Source: Amphiura filiformis
Lineage: Eukaryota; Echinodermata; Ophiuroidea; Amphilepidida; Amphiuridae
Assembly: GCF_039555335.1 (NCBI RefSeq)
Contig: NC_092642.1
Span: forward strand, 23,789,262 to 23,853,261
Length of the DNA: 64,000 nt
Direction: 5' to 3'
The notes beneath the pieces are model-generated. The model made no database searches and was not told the DNA's origin. It saw only the letters and a list, made by a program, of their open reading frames with translations. The position numbers and the translations under genes are program-made. Shown piece after piece: positions 56,241 to 64,000 of this stretch. Numbering within the stretch: position 1 is the first letter of the stretch; every line of letters begins with the position of its first letter.

Positions 56241-56349
56241 CAATAGGGTGGGGCGAAAAACACTTTTTTTTCTTGGATCGACTTGGAACTCTCGGAGAAT
56301 TTTAATGGGGTACATGCTAGTATTGTGCTGAAATATCAGTAAGATGGAA

Positions 56350-57110
56350 GCTATCATGTGTAGATACCAATACTCACTGCACAGTGTATTCTGTGTTATC
56401 AGGGGTAGATAGCAACACACATTATACCATACATACTGTGCTATCAGGTGTAGATACCAATACGCACTACAGTGTATACCGTGTTATCAGGGATAGATAG
56501 CAACACACACTATACCATACATACTGTGCTATCAGGTGTAGATACCAATACACACTGTACAGTGCATACTGTGTTAGCAGGGGTAGATATCAATACACAC
56601 TAACCATATGTAGATACCAATTCACACTGTACAGTGCATACCGTGTTATCAGGGGTAGATAGCAATACACACTATACCATACATACTGTGCTATGAGGTG
56701 TAAATACCAATACACACTGTACAGTGAATACCGTGTTAGCAGGGGTAGATAGCAATACACACTGTACCATACATACTGTGCTATGAGGTGTAGATACCAA
56801 TAGGCCTATACTACACTGTACAGTGTATACCGTGTTATCAGGGATAGATAGCAACACACACTATACCATACATACTGTGCTATCAGATGTTGATTCCAAT
56901 ACACACTGTACAGTGTATACTGTGTTATCAGGGGTAGATAGCAACACACACTGTACCATACATACTGTGCTATGAGGTGTAGATACCAATAGGCCTAGAT
57001 ACTATACAGTGCATACCGTGTTATCAGGGGTAGATAGCAATACACACTATACCAAACATAATGTGCTATCAGATGTTGATTCCAATACACACTGTACACT
57101 CTGGCCATCA
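56350..57110. repeat. Dimeric minisatellite (~90-bp higher-order unit)
   Basis: Two related ~45-bp subunits alternate: atactgtgctatcaggtgta, gataccaatacacactgtac, and ataccgtgttatcaggggta, gatagcaatacacactatac. About eight dimers with point changes fill this interval. It lies just beyond the 5' truncated end of the LINE fragment at 56240. Confidence 0.85.
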
Positions 57111-57330
57111 GTGACTGGGAACGTCATAAACGCTACACTCCTAGGGATTGCTTAGTATCAGGGACGGATGTAAGGGGTGTGCACCTGGATCCGGCCCTGA
57201 GTATGATATGCCCTCAACAAGGCACAATTAAGGGACATTCAGGGATCTATTCCCCACAGTAACAATATATGCTAATGTAGTAATTAACCCCAACTATGAA
57301 TTTAACCTATGGTCCAATTTACTTGAGAGA

Positions 57331-57757
57331 GTGACGTCATATATAATGAAAGACAAAGATAAAGAGAATTTATCGCCTGACGTCATCTGTCAATCAAACT
57401 CGAGCACGGTTTGTTTACAAGTGTCGTGATGATGACTTGCTGAACACGGATTTATAACCGGGCGCCTTATTTTTAATTTTGCACCTTTTGACATGTAAAC
57501 CATCTCAAAAGTTAGGTCTTTATAGTAGGAAACTTTCTTAACCGAAGGCACCATGTCCACAATGCCTAGAAAAGCTGCTTTTTGCTGTAAAAGTATGTAA
57601 TTTTTCGCCATTTGCTGCTATTCCTTTTCTCCGATCAGCACCAGATAGATTGGTCTTCCTTTTACGCTAATTAACCTGTGTAAACCAATCAAGGATCGTA
57701 ATTGACAGTGACATCAGACGCGATAAATTCTTTTTATCTGTCTTTAATTATAGTGAC
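57331..57757. mobile_element. MITE with long diverged inverted ends
   Basis: The left part agacaaagataaagagaatt, tatcgcctgacgtcatctgt pairs with the right part acagtgacatcagacgcgat, aaattctttttatctgtctt. About 427 bp; borders a family 4 MITE directly. Confidence 0.75.
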
Positions 57758-57763
57758 TAGTGA

Positions 57764-58329
57764 CTACTCACCATTCCGGAAGAATACAGCACTAAATTTT
57801 TTTTTTTTTTTTAAAATATTATCCTGTTTTGCCAAATGAAACATAGCTAAATCCTAATCCTTTAGTTAGTCCTAACTGGCAATAAAAGTCAAATTTTAAT
57901 ATTTTTGCAATTTGAGGGAAAATGGTCCAAAACATGCAATTTGCATGTTTTCTTACAATTGTAGTCCGAAAATTGTAAGACTTAGTGTAAGTAAAAGTAT
58001 AAGGTAAGAGTTACCTCATAATTTTAATATTATATGTTAGTTTTGCTAATTGGTTATGAAAAGATTGGAATGTGTGTTTTCCAAAAATTAGAATGCATAA
58101 GTTGAAATTAGTCTTTTGGGCTTGATTGTCACAGAATACGAAAAAGGCCCTAAAATGCATGTTTTTGGCCCTTATTTCCAAAAATTGACCAAACATTAAA
58201 ATTTTACTTTCATTGCCAATTAGGACTAACTAAAGGATTAGGATTTAGCTATGTTTAATTTGGCAAAACAGGATAATATTTTTTAATCCAAAAAAATTAG
58301 TTCTGTATTATTCTGGAATGGGGAGTAGT
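57764..58329. mobile_element. MITE, family 4 copy 2
   Basis: Ends ctactcaccattccggaaga and attctggaatggggagtagt. Inside, the same ttttgccaaatgaaacatag, aatcctaatcctttagttag and reverse counterparts occur as in the copy at 9252-9836, 48 kb away. Confidence 0.85.
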
Positions 58330-58829
58330 CCTTAATTTGTGCATGAAAAAAAAGGTTGTTCCCCTTGTAAAAATTGTGTGGGTTTTCATGTCAAGAGAGA
58401 CAAAATAATTTTTTACGCCCAGAGGGCACCTTTGTTTCAGATGTACATTTTATTGTGAAATGTCATTGTACAAGCAATGCATTAAAAAAAATTCCACATA
58501 GCCCCTGCATGAAATTATTTAATTATATTTGTAATCACTCAAAAAGCATTTTGTGTGAATTTTACAACCAAACTAAGTGCTATTCAATTTTAATGGGCCT
58601 TTTTATTTTACATGTAAAGTCTATGGGGGTGACGATTAGAAATGGACAGCAATATTGAAAAACTCATATTTTGGGCCATTTTAGACACTAAAATGCCCAT
58701 AAAAAAGAATAGCACTTAGTTCGGATGTAAAATTCACACACACTGCTAGCGAAGTGAATACAAACATAATTGAATACATTTCATTCGGGGGCTATAGCAA
58801 AAACAAAAAATGTCCTATACCTTAATGGT

Positions 58830-60720
58830 TATGGAACAAAGGTGAGGGGTGCAATCTGTTGAGCTTCTGTTTCTCCAAGAGAATTCTGGATGAAAGCTTG
58901 CTCTCCATAAGCAATGAGGAGAAAGTTACCATCATGTTAACTGACGATAAGACCTACGAGAAACTTTAAAATGACCCCACCGCGCACTATAAGAGAAAAC
59001 TTATAAGCATTCTCACCGGTTGGAAAAAGGTCAATAAAATTACTGAAAGAGAGTATTGGAAACTCTATCCCACAGCTGAAAATACACCTCGCATGTATTG
59101 TACCCCTAAAATCCACAAAGCTGGTAACCCACTTAGACCAATCGTGGATTACTGTGGGTCCATAATGTACAAAACATCTAAAGAGCTCGCTAGAATTTTA
59201 GGCCCCTTAGTTGGTCAAACTCAACATCACGTAAAAAACTCTAAAGATCTAGCGGAGGACCTCGCAGAGATCATGGTTGAACAAGATGAAGAATTCATTT
59301 CCCATGACGTTGTGTAATTGTTCACAAATACGCCAATTGACAAGTAGCTTGAAATCATAAGACAACGGTTGATTGACGACAAAACATTGAGTGAGCGAAC
59401 CAAATTAACAGTTGATGACGTTATGGAAGTGTTAGAATTTGCCCTTACTACCACCTATTTTTCATTCCGCGGTAAAATCGATCAAAAAAAATCGGTACTG
59501 CGATGGGTTCCCCCGTCAGTCCCATCGTAGCCAACCTTTATATGGAATAGCTGGAACAAGAAGCAATAGCATCAGCCCCTTTAGATATCAAGCCTCGTTT
59601 ATGGAAGAGATAAGTGGACGATGTGCTCGAGATTGTGAAAAAAGATACAGCAGAACAACTAACCACGCATATCAATCAAATTGATAAGACGGACAATATC
59701 AAATTCACATTTGAAATGGACGATAACCATCAAATTCTGTTCCTCGACACTCTTATCGTCAAAAAGCAAGATGGTTCGATCAAGCTTTTGGTATATCGCA
59801 AAAAGACCCATACTGATCAGTATTTACATTTTAACTCCCATCACCCATTGCAACACAAGCTCAGTGTCATAAGAACATTAATGGACCGTAAAGACAAAGT
59901 TATCACAGAAGATGAAGACAAAATTCAGGAAGAAATCTAAATCAAAGAGGCCCTAAAATTATGTGGCTACCCTGAATGGGCATTTAAACAAACGGAAAGC
60001 AAAAGCAAACCGCAACGCAAAGAACAATCAGAGACTAAATCCAGGGGAATGGTAGTCCTTCCGTACAAAGAAGGTCTCTCACAACGGGTGAGGCGAGTCT
60101 TTAAAAAACACGGCATCAACACCGCGTTTAAGCCACATCAGACTCTTCGTAATATACTGGTCCATCCTAAGGACAAGCGAGATGTGAAGCAAACTTCTGA
60201 CTGTGTTTACGAAACTCCCTGCCTCAACTGTGATAAATCATATATTGGAGAAACATCAAGACTCTTTGGTACACGGCTCAAAGAACACAAAACAGAAGCC
60301 GGTAAAGCTTCAAAGAAAGCTTACACCAGAGCGCAAAGACAGGCCTCCGTTACGGGGGAGGAGAATAAATCTGCTATCACAGATCACGTGGCCGAGCATA
60401 ACCATGTAATCGGTTGGGAGGAGTCCCAAATCAAAGACAGAGAACAGAACAGGAAGAGGAGACACATAAAAGAAGCCATTTGGATTAGAAAGAGGGGGGC
60501 CAAGACACTCAACAGAGATGAGGGGAACTACTTTCTTCCACATATTTATGACCAAGTCCTAACAGCGCCATCTACGCCAGCTCCATCCGGTAGCAGTCGA
60601 CGATGTGCAGGAATTGGTCAGTCAATTTGAGAAAGTGCTAAGTCTTAGCACGAAACTGTCATTGAGGTACGTAACATCAACCCAAATTGTTGGATTTGTA
60701 CAAAGAAACCTTCAAATATC
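58830..60720 (+). mobile_element. Decayed Penelope-like retroelement (RT plus GIY-YIG endonuclease)
   Basis: The plus strand reads, in order: a thumb-like start (FSKRILDESLLSISNEEKV), MYCTPKIHKAGNPLRPIVDY, an RT motif A-like LFTNTPID, motif B-like GTAMGSPVSPIVANLYME, motif C VDDV, HHPLQHKLSVIRTLMDR, then the GIY-YIG part with DCVYETPCLNCDKSYIGETS, RLFGTRLKEHK and DHVAEHNHVIGW. This RT-then-endonuclease order defines Penelope-like elements. Stops at 58967, 59317, about 59548, about 59611 and 59938, plus a frame shift near 59485, show it is dead. The stop before VDD replaces the usual Tyr. The N-terminal portion is missing. Confidence 0.85.
60049..60630 (+). pseudogene. GIY-YIG endonuclease domain of the Penelope-like element
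   Basis: A 193-codon open frame. The linker is MVVLPYKEGLSQRVRRVFKK; a Cys-containing PCLNCDKSYIGET follows, with the YIG of GIY-YIG, then TRLKEHKTEAGK, a conserved H (AITDHVAEHNH), and EAIWIRKRG near the end as seen in this family. The domain itself is uninterrupted although the upstream RT is broken by stops. Normally it nicks the target site for reverse transcription. Confidence 0.8.
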
Positions 60721-61217
60721 TATAAGCAATCATAGTTTGTGAGAAATAAGAAAAAGTTAATCAGAGCTGTATTTTGTTTGTGGGCAACTCAACCCAGACC
60801 TCCACGTGGTGTCGGATGGGTAACGCTAATTTGGGCAACGAAGAACAGGCTTGGATGCGAGGATTTCAGCTAGCCGGAGGATCATGTTGTGTTTTGGCCA
60901 CAGTCTAGCTACTTCCTCGGCTGACTCAGCCTGGTGTGGCTCTGAAAAGACAATGTTTGGTTTTTAAGAAGTATGCAAGGAAACAAGAAGAAATCAACGT
61001 ACGAGTATACAGACAGAGATATGTACAATGTGGCAGACAGCCGTTTGGCCATAGGAAATAACTAAGGTACAGTGGAGCATATAAAGTACCATATTGGAAC
61101 AAAGGTGTTGTACACAAGAGAATTGTTTAGCAGATGGCGCACATAGCCATAGCAGCTGAAAGCACCAAACCTTTTCAAACAAAACAAACAACAAGAGTGA
61201 AGGGATACAGCAAAGCA
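60721..61217. other. Between Penelope-like element and LINE fragment
   Basis: No gene recognised. It may include the 3' tail of the Penelope-like element at its start and further 3' LINE sequence (minus strand) toward its end. Confidence 0.35.
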
Positions 61218-61424
61218 TCAGACACAAGTAATAGGATGCTTATGCACTCTGCTCTTGAAGGATGGTGCTCCATTGTCAGTTACGTCTCTGACTACTCCAT
61301 CTGGTAGGCTATTCCAAACATGAACTACAGTGTAGATCCTGCCGGTAGATGTGGTTCTAGAAACTGGGACTGAGAGTGTGGCAAGGCATGGACAAGCTGG
61401 AGCGGGTAGCTCTTCTAACAACAA
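61218..61424 (-). pseudogene. Probable LINE ORF C-terminal fragment
   Basis: The minus-strand frame has STGRIYTVVHVWNSLPDGVV followed by FKSRVHKH. The WNSLPD..V..FKSR pattern is typical of the C-terminus of non-LTR retrotransposon reverse transcriptases. Only about 60 residues remain. Confidence 0.55.
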
Positions 61425-61591
61425 CTGACTATTGTAGCAGTGCTTTCAGATCTCAACATCTTGATTTGAAATGACAACTGTCTTGTTCTCAAGTCAAACA
61501 TCCAGTGATGACATCCGAGTTGACCACAACTTACATCGGTTTTCAGTATATGTTACAACACAACTTGCAGTCACCATAGGCTATTTAATAA

Positions 61592-62019
61592 AATGCACTA
61601 AATTTAATGCCCACGTGACCCATGGGTGCCGCCATACCAAGACCACCAAGTGATCAGTAGATGTGCTTTAATGCTAAGAGATAGGAATTTTTCAGACAAA
61701 TATCATCAAAATTGCTGAAAATGTATAAGTGAACTTAATTACACATTGGGGGATTCTGTTTTTAGTATATTTTCAAGAACTAAATTTTGGAAGTTTTACC
61801 ATCGGAAAAAAAAGTTATTGACGAAAACTCTTATAATAATACTACAAAGTTTTTAAAAAATGACAAATTTGCTAGAAAATCTGGACATGCATTGCGCATT
61901 TCCAATTGAAATACACAGGAAGACCACCCGCTGTGCCAAAGATCACTTTTCCAGAGATCCTGTCTACATGCTGTAATGTTAGCACCCATCTGGTCACGTG
62001 GGCATTAAATTAAGTGCCT
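61592..62019. mobile_element. MITE with TAATGCCCACGTGACC ends
   Basis: Left gcactaaatttaatgcccac, gtgacc; right ggtcacgtgggcattaaatt, aagtgcc. About 27-bp inverted ends and no coding content; it directly precedes the 62026-63237 element. Confidence 0.78.
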
Positions 62020-62025
62020 TTATTT

Positions 62026-63237
62026 ACGAGGGGGTATCAAAAAGTTTTTGAAATCGCCCAGAACTTGAGTGAAAGAGCTATATCAATGAAATTTTGTCAG
62101 TGCAATCACTGGTCCTTATGTACACTATAGTTCAAAAATGGTCTCGATCATAAGTATGTTTAATTTTTTTACAGGTGGTGCTAGATGCCAATAACCTGCT
62201 GCCCCAGTTACTGTGCATAAACTGCAAGATTGAGAAAATTGAGGCACGGCAGCGTTATTAAGATCCTGCTTTTGAAGGGTTGCAGTGCCTAGAAAATCGA
62301 TGATGAAATGAAAGTTATCTTCGGTGGTGATTGTGATATGTCACTGTTGCTTTATGGAAAAGGAATTTTTATTTCATCACAGATTTTCTGGGCACTGTAA
62401 CCCATATGGAAAAGTAGTCTCTTTTGCTCAAATAAAAGGGGTCCCACAGTTAAGCAATGGGAGAAAATTGTCTTTTTTCACTTTCAACTTCAATTATTAT
62501 AAAGGGAAAGTCTTTTATTTTTTGGCTCACTCTTAATTGTCTCATGTATATATTAAACTTTACTTTTCCCGATTTCAAGGAAATCTGATGAAAGACCTCG
62601 TCGTACAGGATCACTAAACACTGCAAGGTATTCCCAAAATCTCACTCAATTTACTGCGAAATACACTGACATGCACCCCGTGTTATTAAAGTAGCGTGCT
62701 ATAGACGGCCCTCACTTGATAATAGTCAGTCCGATTGACTTGGCTCACACGATATTTCCTAGAAATACTTTGCCAGATTCTACTCTCTAAAAGGAATCTG
62801 ATTGGTTACAAAATGCCGTCAGTACAATAGGAAAAACCATACCTCTTCCATACAGCCCTGCTTAGTGTGCTGTGTGTGTGTGCGTAATGTATGCATTGTG
62901 CATTGACCTCGAACGCCTCTGTACACACAGCGTGCACACCCTGGAGTCGAGTATAATTTATTTAAAGAGACTTTCATAGGAAAACTTTTCCATATGTTAA
63001 AATGGAACTTAATCATGCTACATGCCTCAATTGTCTCCATTTTGCTGGTTATGCGGTTATATATGCAGGTACTGACATCTAGCGCCTGTAAAAAAAGTAA
63101 ACATACTTATGAGACCATTTTTGCACCATAGTGTACAATGTACATAAGGACCAGTGATTGCACTGACAAAATTTCATTGATATAGCTCTTTCACTTCTGG
63201 GCGATTTCAAAAACTTTTTGATACCCCCTCGCCTCGT
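62026..63237. mobile_element. Degenerate mariner-like element with ~170-bp inverted ends
   Basis: The left end cgagggggtatcaaaaagtt, tttgaaatcgcccagaa pairs with the right end gggcgatttcaaaaactttt, tgataccccctcg; pairing extends about 170 bp through 'gtcagtgcaatcactggtcc'. A plus-strand remnant reads KIEAR, then in another frame KIDDEMKVIFGGDCDM, reminiscent of the N-terminal helix-turn-helix of mariner-type transposases. Stops and shifts are many. No catalytic part was seen. Confidence 0.6.
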
Positions 63238-63710
63238 AAAAAGACGACTAAATACCTAGTCTACCCTTAATGACACCTGACAGCTATTTCAGATGGGCCT
63301 TCAACCCATCATTTTATACCTTGACCACTCAGTTTGGTACAAAGAAAGAATCAAGTCTTTGATTACGCTACTTTTTTTTAGAAAAGTGAAAATTTATTGA
63401 AAGAAAGAAGGCCAACGATTGTTTTACATGTTCATTAACAACTACAAAGTACAATGATTTTTAAAAAGGCTAATATTGTACAATTTTGTCACAATGAATT
63501 TGAAAAGTTACTAACACAATGCACATTTAATTTAATGAGAATGATTACTCAATATGGAAATAAAATACTGGTATAAAAAAGTGTAGCTTAAAAATATATA
63601 TTACATGCATACTTCAAAAAATTATTGAAAAAATGCTAGCTATAAGGCATATATTCTATGACAGCACCATTGTTGACTACCCAGTGTCTCAAATTTGTTC
63701 AATTGTGATA

Positions 63711-63967
63711 ATGTGACATGATCAAGGGGAATGAGTCACATGTCAGCCCTGGTCGAAAATAAGTTTTACACTTGTTCCTAAAAAGGACATTTAGAGTTTT
63801 CAGAAACTGAAAACCCCATGTTGATACGACTTTTCTTTGTGAAGTTACGTCAATTTATCAATCGCTGAAAACAATATAAAACAAAAGAATTTTACCACTT
63901 TCTTTGCCAATATTTCAAAATCAATATTAGCGACATCCGACTCATTTCCCTTGATCGTGTCACATAT
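63711..63967. mobile_element. Foldback MITE, family 3
   Basis: The left end is atgtgacatgatcaagggga, then atgagtcacatgtc; the right part is gacatccgactcatttccct, then tgatcgtgtcacatat. Inverted termini of about 30 bp with mismatches. Confidence 0.75.
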
Positions 63968-64000
63968 GAACAAATTAATTGCAAATGACTGTGAATAATA

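Noticed and set aside
56350..57110. CRISPR-like array of regularly spaced repeats
   Set aside because: The whole 90-bp unit is repeated, including the 'spacers', in a eukaryotic genome; it is a minisatellite.

Overview
This is a eukaryotic genomic window, almost certainly from a metazoan. It is AT-rich, has spliceosomal introns with GT..AG borders, and is packed with small palindromic DNA transposons, tRNA-derived SINEs and a Penelope-like retroelement. The repeat mix and the vertebrate-like protein suggest a marine invertebrate, possibly a deuterostome such as an echinoderm or hemichordate, but the exact lineage cannot be fixed from sequence reading alone. No bacterial, organellar or viral gene is recognised.

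The only host gene recognised is a ZSWIM8 orthologue (C. elegans EBAX-1, Drosophila Dora) on the plus strand. Seventeen coding exons lie between 15390 and 42197 and join in consistent phase, giving about 1,930 codons. The extreme N-terminal exon(s) were not found and probably lie upstream of the window or within the first 15 kb. ZSWIM8 is the substrate receptor of a Cullin-RING E3 ligase that degrades Argonaute during target-directed microRNA decay and has roles in axon guidance. The coding sequence has three breaks: a TGA at 21427-21429 where Arg is expected, and two single-base reading-frame shifts in the last exon. They may be assembly errors, a damaged allele, or in the TGA case readthrough. 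Conservation on both sides of each break is strong.

Layout: 1-15045 is intergenic or first-intron sequence filled with MITEs, two SINE heads and a nested transposon cluster (1617-3012). At 15048-15534 the 3' splice region and start of the first visible coding exon are tandemly triplicated. At 15535-42197 is the ZSWIM8 body; its introns carry at least six copies or partial copies of one foldback MITE family, a 4-kb inverted-repeat element with arms of about 1.6-1.7 kb (24069-28098), and a SINE whose tail appears to form the 3' splice site of one exon. From 42198 to 64000 is the 3' flank without a recognisable host gene. It holds further MITEs, a LINE 3' fragment (55791-56240), a dimeric minisatellite (56350-57110), a decayed Penelope-like element with GIY-YIG endonuclease (58830-60720), a second LINE-like tail (61218-61424) and a degenerate mariner-like element with long inverted ends (62026-63237).

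Points most worth checking: the in-frame TGA and frameshifts in ZSWIM8, the tandem acceptor/exon triplication with a possible poison exon, the SINE-derived splice acceptor, and the very long intronic hairpin inside a gene that itself acts in small-RNA turnover.
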